A DNA stretch of 64,000 nucleotides from Glebionis coronaria (Eukaryota; Streptophyta; Magnoliopsida; Asterales; Asteraceae). This document shows positions 1 to 9,682 of this stretch, in pieces; position 1 is the stretch's first letter; the number at the start of each line of letters is the position of its first letter. The stretch is from assembly GCA_025667525.1 (NCBI GenBank), contig CM046875.1, positions 434,818,617 to 434,882,616 on the forward strand, given 5' to 3'. The notes below the pieces were generated by a model. It worked only from the letters and a program-made list of their open reading frames with translations, did not search any database and was not told the DNA's origin. The translations under genes were made by a program, and so were the position numbers.

Positions 1-1147
1 CTATTATCTCATTAGGACACAATCGAGTCCTACGCATTGTCCTTGTGATATTGCCAGAACATCTGAGTGGTACGATTCACAATGAAGATGGAAATCCTGC
101 TTGAGCCAACATCAAACAAGCTCATGGTAGGTAACTTGTGCGATTCTACACGAATCAAACTTGTGAGAGCTGGAAAGCAACTAAGTTTGGATTCTTAATT
201 GATTCAAACTTGACTCCAGGTTTCTTCACAAAATCTGTGTGATCTTGCTAGAACATTCAGAGTGACACCCTTTAGTGTTTACAGTGACGAATGGAAATCC
301 TTCCAATGTCAACATCAAACAGCACTGCGGTAGGTGACTCGCAAGATTCTCTATGAATCAAGCCTGTGACAAACTGGAAAGCAACAATGGTGTGATTCTT
401 ATAGAATCAAACTTGTTCCAGGAATTCTGATTTGACAACTCTAATCAGACGGATAATTCATCCTTATGATTCACTCTTTACGTTCGCAGTCTGCTTTGAG
501 ACGGTCGAGTAAAGAGAACTGGCTAGTACTGTCGGGAAACCCTGTCAAGGAGATTCTTAATCGAATCTACCCGATCACAGGTACGGTATCTAATACCGTC
601 TAACGGTCTTCACCGACCGGAGGTAAAACGCTACCGAGTTAGGATGAAATGTTCAAAGCCATTTTATCCGTGTCTATATATGTTTCTGCATATCAAGATG
701 GTGGCGTAGTTGTGTACTAACCGAAGTTGTCTTCACATGTTCATACTACAAGTTAAAGACTTCCGCAAATATGATAATCAATGGATACCTCAAGGTCTAA
801 CTTCAACTATATTTACGTGGGTGATTGTTAGCCTTTCGAAATCAGTAAAGTATGAATAAGTCGAATCAGAAGTCACAAGAGTACAAGATGGCGATAATCA
901 AGATACTTAAGAATGTAAGAAGGTAATAGGTCATCTTGTCACAAGATCACAAGATGAAGATCTCAAGCACTCAAAGTCAAATGACAAAGGCTCAAGATAA
1001 AGATCACAAAGGCATAAAGGAACAAAACCTTTACAAACAAGATCAAGACCAAGATACAAGACCTAAGAAGGAAGATCACCTCCACAAGAATGTATTCACT
1101 CAATCATGTTATGCATTTTTACAGATGACCGATACATTGGGGGAGAT
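1..1147 (+). mobile_element. Copia-type element I, 3' internal region without ORF
   Basis: This stretch ends in a purine tract (about 1135-1147, ttggggggagat) followed at once by TGTTAG, the usual layout of PPT plus 3' LTR in Ty1/copia elements. No retroviral protein motif is readable in any frame; the 87-codon frame at 936-1199 is low-complexity (K, Q and D rich) and runs into the LTR, so I do not call it a gene. The region holds a diverged tandem duplication (45-422). The sequence at 820-850 also contains a 'gattgttagcc' string resembling the LTR start, possibly an older LTR-edge relic. The lineage cannot be fixed because pol lies outside the window. Confidence 0.5.
45..422 (+). repeat. Diverged tandem duplication, two units of about 180 bp
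   Basis: Unit 1 (about 45-220) and unit 2 (about 238-422) share an ordered series of blocks: 'gtgat.ttgc.agaaca', 'atggaaatcct', 'aacatcaaaca', 'ggtaggt', 'gattct', 'gaatcaa', 'ctggaaagcaac', 'gattct', and a final 'atcaaacttg....ccagg'. Between the blocks the copies differ and carry small indels, so the duplication is old. It lies upstream of the PPT of element I and has no coding function that I can see. Confidence 0.75.
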
Positions 1148-1660
1148 TGTTAGCCCTATATTTTATATAGTCGAACGAGAATGTAATAGGTCATCTTAGT
1201 AGTTAAAGGTCTTGTATTGTAATAGGTTAGTCGGGAAAACCGAGCTTGGACTTTAAGCTAATATTGTCTAAGGTAGGGGCTTTATGCCCAAAATAGGCCA
1301 AGCCCGACCCAAGAAACAAGCCCATGAGCCCACCAAGCTCATGGGTATATAAACCCTCTTCCATGTGTGGAAAAGGGTGTTGGTTCATTATTTTACACAT
1401 AGTTGTTTAGTAAACCTTACACCATTCTTTCTACTTTCTCTCTCTAACTTTCTTCTCTTTCTCTCTCTAAATCTACTCTAAATCTTGTGTTATGGATTGA
1501 AGTGGGATTAACATGAACCAAATAAACCGAACAACCCAAGAACCAAACTGAAGGATACTCAAAATTACTTAAACTTCTTAAAGTAAGCCTTGAACGTGGT
1601 TGTGTCTTATTCATCTCGTTCCTTCGGATAGTGATCATTCGATCCTAGTTGTGAAAAAGA
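1148..1660 (+). repeat. LTR (3') of Copia-type element I, right end uncertain
   Basis: The start TGTTAGCCC directly follows the PPT. A canonical TATA box (1346-1353) sits about 200 bp in, and a CT-rich tract (about 1430-1475, ctttctctctct) follows it, as expected for U3, R and U5. I could not find the matching CA end or a TSD, so the right limit is a guess between about 1480 and 1700. Confidence 0.5.
1321..1353 (+). promoter_or_regulatory. Hairpin abutting the TATA box in the LTR of element I
   Basis: The sequence cccatgagc (1321-1329) and its exact complement gctcatggg (1337-1345) form a 9-bp stem with a 7-nt loop. TATATAAA (1346-1353) follows without a gap. The position about 200 bp into the LTR fits the core promoter of a Copia element. 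Promoter activity is inferred from motif and position only. Confidence 0.6.
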
Positions 1661-2640
1661 GAGAACACCGTTAGCTCGCCTCGGGTTGCTAATCCGAGAC
1701 CAACCTCCGCGTGAGGATAAGTATGGTTATTCCAAGATAAATAAAGAGAGTAAAGAGCATTTTTTGAAGTGTGTGTATTGTGTCTCGGCCAGAGGAGTGA
1801 TCCTTTAGTACCTATAACGCTAGATTTGTACCCCTCGACAAGGTTACTATCATTGTCTCTTAGTGCCAGCTAAGTGACCCCTTCCTTTACATGCGCTACT
1901 ACTCGCTACTTTGTGTCAGTTCTGCTCGTGGTGGACCTCACTATAACTTTTGACATTTTGTCCTTGTACCTTTGTCGAGCTAATACCGATGCTTTAGGAT
2001 CCAGACCTAACCCGTCCTACGACGGACCAACATCTCCAAAACATTTTTCTGGCTTAGATTGTGTTAATCACGTGTTCTTATTCATGGATACTTCTTCTTA
2101 ACTCTAGGAGTAACTATACCTCATCATGCCCCACCACCCCAATCTAGCATTGGTATACAAACGAGTTTCCATAGGTAGACTTAAATGTGTACTGACTTTT
2201 TAGCATGTTTCTTAGTTGCGCTGTCTTTTCTTTTCTCATTAATGTGCTTCCCGTTTGTGTTCTCAAGTTTCGACCTAATGTTATTACTAAGCCCTCGTGG
2301 CGTATTTTCATCCGTACATACCGAACAAATAACATTCTTTATTCGTCTCCCGCCTTATTGCACCGTGCATTCTCTGTGTATCTGGCCCTTAAGTTGCTCA
2401 GATTGTCACTATCTTCTTTGGGATTTGTTAGGCCCACGTCATGAAATCTTCATGCCGTTCGGCATTACCCAATACCCTATAAATAGATTATTTCTTCACT
2501 TTTACTTTTTACTGTTTTATCCGCATATTTGCTGATTGTTATGGCATCAGAAACTTTATCGGCTGTCATCATTTTATCCTGTCTTCTATGTATATGTCAT
2601 TTTTCATTTTTTTTCCTTTTAACTATGGTAAACGGATATT
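1661..2640. other. Unassigned intergenic or decayed repeat sequence
   Basis: I find no protein domain, PBS, PPT or paired terminal repeat here. Overlapping short frames on both strands (the longest 116 codons at 2185-2535) are hydrophobic, cysteine-rich translations of T-rich DNA with no recognisable motif. A TATAAATAG string near 2480 could belong to a decayed LTR promoter. The stretch separates element I from remnant F. Confidence 0.4.
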
Positions 2641-4052
2641 TAAAATGTATATAATACACAAAGTGTGCAAATATTACATTCATGGATTAAACATGAAAAC
2701 ATAGGATATGATTATTAAGAAATAAAGTCAATATTTCCACAAAAAGTTAATTCATTTATTGATAACAATTATTTAAACAACCCTTGTCAAAATACTAATG
2801 AAATAAAATGATTTATCACACATTTACATGAGACTAGTAGAACAAACAAAACCAATAGACGTAGCATGCTCAAAATGCTTTTTCAAATACATTGGTTTTA
2901 TGAACGAATCTGCAACATTGTCATGTATGTGAACTTTGTTAATAAAAATTTCACCATCTTCGATAACCTCTCGAATATACAGAAATCTTCTTTGATAATG
3001 ACAGACACCCCGTATGATTCTCGGATCATCAGCGATGGAAATTGTAGTACATTTCCATAGGTTCATTATTTGATGGCATGACTCCAGAAAGTCCATCAAT
3101 AAACTTCCTAATCCAGATAGCTTCCATTACAGCATCAACAGTCGCAACATATTCAGCTTCAATAGAGGAAACTATAAAAGAGCTTTGCTACAACTCTTCA
3201 AGTCTACAGCTCCATCATTAAGAACGAACACATATCTAATTTGGAATTTAGTATCGTTCTTATCAGTTTGAAAATTAGCATCAATGTAAAATTTTACTCT
3301 GAGATCAGTCTTAGGTGTAGCCCCCAAAACAAGAACCATATCTTTTGTATTCCTAAGATACTTGAGAATGGTTTTTAGAGCGGTCCAATTCTTCTCACAA
3401 GGATTTTGTTGAATCGACTGCATAAATTTTACGCAAAGGTAACATCAGGTCTAGTGCATCTAACTGCATACACAATAGATCCTATTACCGAAGCATAAGG
3501 AACTCTTTACATGCGTTTCACCTGCTAATGTGTCATCACACCTTGTTTCTTATTTAAGTCCGGCTTTTCTTGCATTGGACTAAATCCCTTCTCAGATTTA
3601 TCCTTCTTATACTTCTACAGGAAATTATCAAACTATGTACTTTGACTTAAGGACAAAATTTTCTTAGATCTATCTCTAGTATTCTTAATTCCCAAAATAT
3701 ATGCAGCTTCTCCCAAGTCCTTCATGGAAAAACATTTTCTCAGCCAATTTTTAACTTCCTGCAACATTAGAATGTTATTTATCATGACTAATATGTCATC
3801 GACATATAAGACTAGGAATGCTACATTACTCTCACTAACTTTGACATATACACATGGCTCATCAAGATTTTGAATGAAATCAAGCCTTTTTATTTCATTA
3901 TCAAACCTCTTGTCCTAGGTTCTTGGAGCTTTCTTTAATCCATAAATGGATCTCTACAACTTGCAGACTTTACTGGGATAATTTGGATCAATTAAACCTT
4001 TCTGGTTGCACCATATAAACGTCATCGTTAAGGTGACCGGTAAAAAAGGGTG
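2641..4052 (-). mobile_element. Old Ty1/copia remnant F (RT-RNase H end), reverse orientation
   Basis: Reverse-strand translation gives the C-terminal half of a Copia polyprotein (RT then RNase H, detailed in the next entry), followed at 2641-2823 by AT-rich sequence without coding signal, presumably its 3' untranslated part. The upstream gag, protease and integrase parts are missing from the window because a Sirevirus-type LTR (G) begins at 4053. Heavy frame decay makes this the oldest layer of the nested stack. Confidence 0.75.
2824..4040 (-). pseudogene. Copia RT and RNase H remnant
   Basis: Read on the minus strand from 4040 downward, the frames give the Copia RT block ending in SIYGLKKAPR (about 3925-3970), then the catalytic YVDDILV (about 3795-3815), then KDLGEAAYILGI (about 3690-3730). 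The RNase H part follows with NWTALKTILKYL (about 3340-3400) and a DA-F-TDK segment (about 3250-3300). The C-terminus has CHYQRRFLYIREVIEDGEI (about 2960-3020) and DNVADSFIKPM (about 2890-2920), matching the end of Copia RNase H domains. The frame is broken by several stops and shifts, so no polyprotein can be made. The RT palm motif itself is preserved. Confidence 0.85.
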
Positions 4053-4350
4053 TGTAGAAACTAGAAGGGGGGGGGGGGGTTGAATAGTTTCTTAAATTTA
4101 CTTGTTAAATATGAGTTTTTAAAAGTCCTTTTTCAAAAACTTAGGTTTGAGCAAATATGTGAAATCTTCTTATACACAATATGGACAAGGGATAGTGCAA
4201 CTAAGCTAATAATCATGAGTATGTGCAAGTAAAGAATAATGAATGTAAAGAAAAAAGGAAAAGAAAGATCAAACCAAACACCAAAGATTTATAGTGGTTC
4301 AGCAACGAAGCTCACTCCTCTTCCCTACTCCACTCCTCGAGTACTCCTTA
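4053..4350 (-). repeat. Sirevirus-type LTR fragment G, split by Tekay E
   Basis: The plus strand starts TGTAGAAACTAG followed by a G-run (about 4066-4079). This is the complement of the LTR 3' end of element D (55085-55112). Further matches include the TTCAGCAACGAAGCTCACTC block near 4300 against the complement of 54855-54880. Homology runs to 4350, exactly where Tekay begins (TGTAAAACCC), and the next bases in D (ctcgag after actcctta) are missing here, so Tekay inserted at this point. The candidate duplicated target is cctta (4346-4350). Its partner, and the rest of this LTR, must lie right of the window. Solo LTR or part of a full element cannot be decided. Confidence 0.85.
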
Positions 4351-7023
4351 TGTAAAACCCACATATAAATACCATGAACAGTACATTACGTGAAATCACG
4401 ATAAATTAAAAACTTTCCATTTGTAACATCGACACGTAGCACGAACATTAATTACATATTATATTAATGCACGATAAATATTAAGTGTAATATTTAATTC
4501 ACGAACATGTAAAACACGAACGAACACGAATATATTACGTATAATAGTTAAACATGAAAAACTTATGGTTTTAGCCTTTTGGGCTTGTGTACCCGGGGCA
4601 AGAGGCAAGAACAAGGGGGCCCGACCCATTTTTGAAAAACCACTAGTCCATCAAGTATTTCCAGGGAATTACACATATAGTATTTTCAAGAAAAGAAAAC
4701 AAAAACCTACCTCTCTTCTTCTTTGTAGCCGCGGAAGCCACCACCTCCACAAGGTGATTTTTGGTGTTTTGATCTTTGATTTGTACGAGGGTGTATTCAT
4801 TATTTCTCATACACGTAATCGGTATCCATCAAACCTAAATCTTTTCATCTTTATTTTAATTACATGTGCATGAATCCAATTAAATAAATCTAAAACATGT
4901 CATGATCAATAATAAACAAGTTAAGGGTTTGTTTTGTTTGGTTTTGGGTTCAACACATGTAAACCGAGAGCTTTGGCTCTCGGTCCCACATGGGCTCGGT
5001 GTGGTTTTTGTTTGGTCGACAGCAACCTAAACCCCAACGGGGGAAACTGTTTGAAATCAGTGGTAACCGAGACCACATAGAGTCTCGGTGGGTCTTTGAC
5101 TAGGATAGGGGAGACCGGCTACATGCTGGTGGCTGTTTTGGCTAAACGGTGGCAACCGGCTGGTGCCGGTGTGAACCGTGGCCACATCAGCAGCAACCGG
5201 CGGCTACAGCTGCCGGCCACCACCACCAGCCCTTGGCTGTGTGGGTGGTGTTTGGCTTGGTTTGTGTGCCTCAGGGTGCGGGTTCGGGTACAAGTTATTT
5301 TTGACATGTGTTTTAGTAATTAATTATTTTAATTAATTAACATGAACTAGTAATTTTATTTTAATTAATTAATTAATTTTGATTAATTTTCATGAATCAA
5401 GAATTTATTTATTTAAAATCATGACTTAGGTTAATTATTAAAAATTATAATCATGTTATAACCTAAGTATTTTAATAGGCTTAACTAAATTAAAACCATG
5501 TTTAATTTAATTAATTGGTATAATGTAAAGTTTTATTAAAATATCAAGACATATTATTAATTTTTAAAATCAGCATTTCATTAATAATTAATAACTAGCT
5601 TAACCAATAGTATTTATTTAATAAACTTTGCTATTATTATCATGAATTATATTTTAAGACTAATAAGTACTAGCTTATATTTTAGAGTTAGTAATATAGC
5701 TTAGTTCTATTTTTAGAAACTTTCTATTTTTGGAAACTTACTATTTTTCGAAACTTTCTATTTTTAGAAACCTACTATTTTAGAAAGTTACTTAGTATAA
5801 CACTACAAGTATAGTAATACAATAATACAAGTAATACATAATCAGAATACGTGTAAAACATGAATGATTACAAGGTAATACTTAAAACAGTAAAACATGA
5901 CAAGAACATGTAAAACAAGTAAGAACACTCAGAACCAGTAAAATACATGGAAATCAGACAACTAATTCATGTCCCTTTTTTATGTAGTACCCGAGTAGTA
6001 GGTGTAGATCATTCAGCTTTCACTCTTGCTTGACTACTAGACACAAGGTACAGATATTCCGTCCTTCAGTATGGATATCTCTTCCTTATTAGGATTCCCC
6101 GTTTGCAGCCAACTGTTTTCCCCAAGTTATTTTATAGTGTTGAATGTTTATGCTCTATTTTAAATACATGAGCTATATACATGCATGCTAGATCACCTAG
6201 TTATGGAGGTACCATAACCATAACACTGGAGGCATCAATGTTATGACTTCACCACTACGGAGTGATTGCTCGTGGCGTCCCTTCATGTTATTGGCTATTT
6301 ATTTATTATCATGTCATGTAGGGCGTATGGGTGCATCCTAGTTACATGTTTTCAGACAGTATTTTCATGGTGAACGTGGTGTGTGTCTTGCACCCTTCAC
6401 AAGGAGTTGATCCCTCATATCCAGACAAGTATAATTAGAGGCAACCCTTCTAATTGCATGATGAGGTTACCCCTCTATGTATGCATGCCAGTTGATACCC
6501 CATGACCTATATAGGCTCTTAGCTAAATTTAAAATACAGTTTTTAGTATAAATAAACATAAGTCTCTTCAAACTATAAAACCAGTTTTATATATACATGT
6601 ACCAGGTTTTCCAGGACTTATACATTTCCGCTGCTAATTAGTTTTCCTTATGCTATGTTATTCATGTATGTTATATATTCGTTCACTAGGCGTTTTGCTC
6701 AGCCGTTTCCTTTTCATGTTCCCAAATGGCAGGTTCGCAGGGTCGCACTTAGGATATCAAGAGTATGTGCATACGGATGGAAGCTATCTAGCCCTCTTTA
6801 CCTTAGGCATTTTCATACATTTATTACTTTATTTTTTTGGACATTGTTTAGTCCTTTCTTTTCAGTACTTATATTCATGTGTGTGATCTTATGATGGACT
6901 ACTAATGTTTGTTTATAATATTTCCCTTTGATGGTCGTTAATGTGTTAAGACATTTACCTTGCATGCTTGATGACACACCATAATTATCCTGTGATATTC
7001 CATTTATCAAATAGGGTGTTACA
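4351..7023 (+). repeat. 5' LTR of Tekay E (2673 bp)
   Basis: It starts TGTAAAACCC and ends GGTGTTACA, five bases before the PBS. Inside are a GC-rich island (about 4960-5290) with stem-loops, for example CCGAGAGC/GCTCTCGG at 4964-4983; a long AT-rich part; a 17-bp tandem repeat with five units (5707-5790); and a GTTATGG/CCATAAC stem near 6200. Short frames inside (for example 5096-5323 and 6650-6894) show no domain and are not called. The same order of modules occurs, inverted, in solo LTR H. Confidence 0.9.
5707..5790 (+). repeat. 17-bp minisatellite in Tekay LTR, five units
   Basis: Five head-to-tail copies of ctatttttagaaacttt and close variants lie here (four of 17 bp and one of 16 bp). 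The homologous place in solo LTR H (about 57567-57737, opposite strand) has about ten units, so copy number differs between family members. Confidence 0.9.
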
Positions 7024-7027
7024 ATTA

Positions 7028-7039
7028 TGGTATCAGAGC
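7028..7039 (+). other. PBS of Tekay E (initiator-Met tRNA)
   Basis: TGGTATCAGAGC follows the LTR end by four bases. It is complementary to the 3' end of plant initiator methionine tRNA, the standard primer for Tekay-type chromoviruses and many Copia elements. Confidence 0.95.
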
Positions 7040-7523
7040 CAAGGTTTCGACATGTAGGCTCTAAAAACATGACTTGTGATTAGTGGGTAATCACCATGGT
7101 CTTCCTAAACTGAGAATTCATTTTCATGCATTTGTCTCACGTATCATTGTCGTAGGTATTTTGACTAAGTAATGGTTGGTACAGGACTGGACATATTTAG
7201 TCGCATGTGCTTTTATTCGAATTATTTTTCTTGGTGAACCGACCCATAGGCGTTCACATTAGCTCATGTCATTTTTTTTGGTGAACCGACCCATAGGCGT
7301 TCACCCTTCTTATGTCAATTTTGCTTAGTGAACTGACCCATAGGCGTTCACATTAGCTCGTGTCATTTTGTTTTGGTGAACCGACCCATAGACGTTCACC
7401 CATACTCATGTTATTCTCATTGACCATGTCTTCATAAACTATTTCATGCATCATGTTCTTATATTCATTTTATGTTATGTCAGATTAATCATTTATGTAC
7501 TTTCTCTTTTGTAAAACTGTCAG
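7040..7523 (+). other. 5' leader of Tekay E with four tandem hairpin repeats
   Basis: Between PBS and gag lie four copies of a 47-48 bp unit. Each contains GTGAAC, a 12-nt loop (CGACCCATAGGC or a one-base variant) and GTTCAC. The hairpins are at 7234-7257, 7281-7304, 7328-7351 and 7376-7399. Spacers are T-rich with catgtcattttt-type sequence. Leaders of this kind can hold packaging or dimerisation signals in LTR elements; here that role is inferred only from position and structure. Confidence 0.85.
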
Positions 7524-8257
7524 ATGGTTAACACACGTGAGCAGGAACAACTGAATGCAGCAGTCCAAGCTGCTCTTCAAGCTTTACTACCACAACTCAG
7601 AACTGAAATTCATGCTGAAATTCAAGCCAATCAGAATTAGCACCCCCACCAGAATCAGAATCCTCCTCCTCCACCACTAGCTACTCTGATCACATGGCTG
7701 GAAAGGTTTAATAAGCAGCGACCTAAATCATTTGAGAAGACTGATAGTCCAGCTAAGTCTGAAAGCTGGATTGCTCACATGGAGAAAATTTTCGACGCCA
7801 TAGGATGTGATCCTGTCTTTAAGGCGAGGTTAGCTTGTTACAAATTCGAGGGAGACGTGCTGGCATGGTGGAAAGCACTCAAGCAGTCCAATGGAGGCGA
7901 TGATTGGGTTACTGGCTTGACTTGGGCGCAGTTTTGAGGGTTGGTTCTTGAGCAGTTCTTTTTGAAAGCTGAGCAAGATAAGCTCAAGAGGGAATACCAT
8001 GACATTCGACAGAGAGCTGGAGAGAATATTATGGAACTTATGAAGAGGTTCCTTAGAGTTGTTGGCTTCTTGTGCCCAGCTGCCGGGAGAGCAGAAGATC
8101 AGGAATACCACTTTCGGTGGGCTCTTCGTACTTCTGTCGCCAACAACCTGGTGTGTGCTACATTTAATAATGTGGCAGAGGTGTCAGATGCAGCTCGCAA
8201 GCTAGAGATGTTGTAGGAGAGAGACGAGTTTGGCGAGGCAAACAGGTCGGAGAAGAG

Positions 8258-8345
8258 GTATATCTCAATCATCAAACATAAATCATTTCATTCAGTTCAG
8301 TACTAACAATTTTTATATCATGCTCTATTTAATTTCATCCTTCAG
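8258..8345 (+). other. Intron-like segment 1 in Tekay gag (88 bp)
   Basis: It begins GTATAT and ends TTCAG, is AT-rich, and holds a consensus branch point TACTAAC (8301-8307) about 39 bp before the acceptor, which is followed by a T-rich tract. Phase 2: upstream codons start at positions divisible by 3 and the downstream frame is shifted by one; the 88-bp length accounts for that. The first complete downstream codon is TAA, probably a later mutation, after which gag-like residues (KTGDLSQPATQQQQ) follow. Splicing is inferred and not shown. Confidence 0.65.
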
Positions 8346-8489
8346 GTAAAAGACTGGGGACCTGTCCCAACCGGCTACCCAACAGCAGCAATCCAAGGAA
8401 AACGATCAGACTTATGACTGTTCTACATCTGATAGGCGTGGTGGTAATGACAATTACCGTAACAACGCCAACTACTCCAACAACAGCAG

Positions 8490-8563
8490 GTCCCTAAATG
8501 ATTCATCCCTATGTTATGCTGTTTTCATTCTATTTGATTCTGACACTTCAGCACTATAACCAG
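8490..8563 (+). other. Intron-like segment 2 in Tekay gag (74 or 62 bp)
   Basis: It begins GTCCCT and ends either TTCAG (8551) or ACCAG (8563); both acceptors keep the same downstream frame. A CTGAC branch-like string is at 8539-8543. Phase 2. Before it the frame reads ...NNANYSNNS; after it ...NTGNRWDQDHRGSQPNRAASSG, a glycine-, asparagine- and serine-rich linker typical of Tekay gag between capsid and zinc knuckle. Read without removal, the frame passes into an unrelated hydrophobic peptide. Confidence 0.6.
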
Positions 8564-8628
8564 GAATACTGGCAACAGATGGGATCAGGACCACAGAGGT
8601 TCACAGCCCAACCGTGCAGCTTCATCTG

Positions 8629-8700
8629 GTATTATAACCTAAACCTTAGTGTAGTCATTTTATATGTAGTAATCATGTCTCACGCATATTTTTGAATCAG
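8629..8700 (+). other. Intron-like segment 3 in Tekay gag (72 bp)
   Basis: It begins GTATTA and ends AATCAG. Phase 1, splitting a glycine codon (G at 8628 plus GC at 8701). Its removal joins the AASSG linker directly to the sequence leading into YTHPICTTCSRRHPGPC and then the CCHC knuckle. Internal CTCAC (about 8679) could be a branch site. The length is near the lower limit for plant introns. Confidence 0.6.
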
Positions 8701-8992
8701 GCTCCTAGCCATCTAGAGCACCCATTAGAGGGTACACTCACCCCATTTGCACCACCTGCTCACGCAGGCACCCAGGGCCGTGCCGCCGTCCTAGTGGAGG
8801 CTGCTTCAAATGTGGCCAACCAGGCCATCAGATGAAGGATTCTCGAAAGGGTGAGATTAAGGGCACTTTAGGGCATGCAGATTCCAAGCCACCTCCGACC
8901 ACTGGACGAGTGTACACTACCACACGGGACCAAGTAAATCAGTCATCAGGTACCATCACGGGAATCTTATTTACGTATGGTTAAGCTATTTG

Positions 8993-9300
8993 CGTGCTAT
9001 TTGATACGGGTGCGACTGATTCGGTCATATCCACTGCTTATGCTACTCGTGTTAGGAAATCCCCTATACCACTCGATAATGTCTTAAACATATCCACGCC
9101 CTTGAGAGACTCTATGCGCATCACAAATTTATACATAGATCTTCCCCTTAAGTTTGATGAGAGAATCCGTAGAGTTGACATACTTTCTATGGACATGTGC
9201 GAGTTTGACATGGTATTAGGCATGGACTGGCTATCATAGACAATCATTCATACCGAGTCATTTTCGGCGATGTCAATGCTCTAGACTACATTCACAATGG
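8993..9300 (+). pseudogene. Tekay E aspartic protease region
   Basis: The frame from the zinc knuckle continues after the TAA at 8982 into the retropepsin core LFDTGATDSVIS (Asp at 9003-9005, DTG triad intact). It then reads DMCEFDMVLGMDWLS, the usual C-terminal ILGMDWL motif of gypsy proteases, ending at TAG 9237. About 20 bp later (near 9260) a small deletion shifts the frame. The product would cut the Gag-Pol polyprotein in the particle. The active site looks intact but the flanks are broken. Confidence 0.85.
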
Positions 9301-9682
9301 CTTCGTGCCAGGAAAGTCTGTACAAATCATTACAGCCTTGCAGGCACATGCCTTACTGTTATATGGCTGTGAGGGTTTCTTAGCCAATGTTCATGATATT
9401 GCTGCAGAAACACCATCTATTCAAGATCAGCATATCGTGTTAGAATTTCCTGATGTATTTCCTGAAGAACTTCCGGGCATACCACCTGTCCATGAAGTAG
9501 AGTTTGGTATTGAGCTCATCCCAGGAGCTGAACCAATTTCCAAGGCTCCTTACCGTATGGCTCCCATCGAGCTTAAGGAGTTAAAAGATCAGTTGAAAGA
9601 ACTTTTGGAGCGAGGTTTCATCCATCCTAGTATATCTCCATGGGGTGCACCAGTTTTGTTCGTCAAGAAGAAGGATGGCAGT
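9301..9682 (+). pseudogene. Tekay E RT N-terminal part, cut by Athila A
   Basis: The frame holds the protease-RT linker and the RT N-terminus: FPDVFPEELPGIPPVHEVEF (about 9448-9507), PYRMAPIELKELKDQLKEL (about 9551-9607), then WGAPVLFVKKKDGS. It ends at the Athila A junction. The five bases gcagt at 9678-9682 are repeated at 21983-21987. Beyond them the same frame continues into the next RT block, so this domain was whole before the insertion. Confidence 0.95.

Larger units (their letters stand above)
7524..8992 (+). pseudogene. gag: Tekay E gag (capsid and nucleocapsid), decayed, with intron-like gaps
   Basis: The frame opens with ATG at 7524 (MVNTREQEQL). It continues through the retrotransposon gag core (for example SWIAHMEKIFDAIGC and DVLAWWKALKQ, about 7755-7890) and ENIMELMKRFLRV (about 8025-8065) to LEML at 8213. 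The nucleocapsid zinc knuckle is at 8802-8843 (CFKCGQPGHQMKDS), with the last Cys of CX2CX4HX4C replaced by Ser. Stops interrupt at 7638 (TAG), 7935 (TGA), 8214 (TAG), 8347 (TAA), 8706 (TAG) and 8982 (TAA). The coding phase changes at three places that are each bounded by GT...AG (8258-8345, 8490-8563, 8629-8700), and removing them restores one continuous gag frame. Gag normally forms the particle in the cytoplasm; this copy cannot be translated whole. Confidence 0.9.

Noticed and set aside
936..1199. 87-codon K/Q/D-rich frame as a small gene
   Set aside because: It crosses the PPT and runs into the LTR of element I, and its composition is low-complexity.
2185..2535. 116-codon frame as a small membrane protein gene
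   Set aside because: It is hydrophobic only because the DNA is T-rich, overlaps other frames on both strands, and shows no start context, domain or promoter that I can support.
7011..7060. A TATCAGAGCC string read as part of a second Copia element
   Set aside because: It is the initiator-Met PBS of Tekay E directly after the GGTGTTACA LTR end, and the following gag is of gypsy type.
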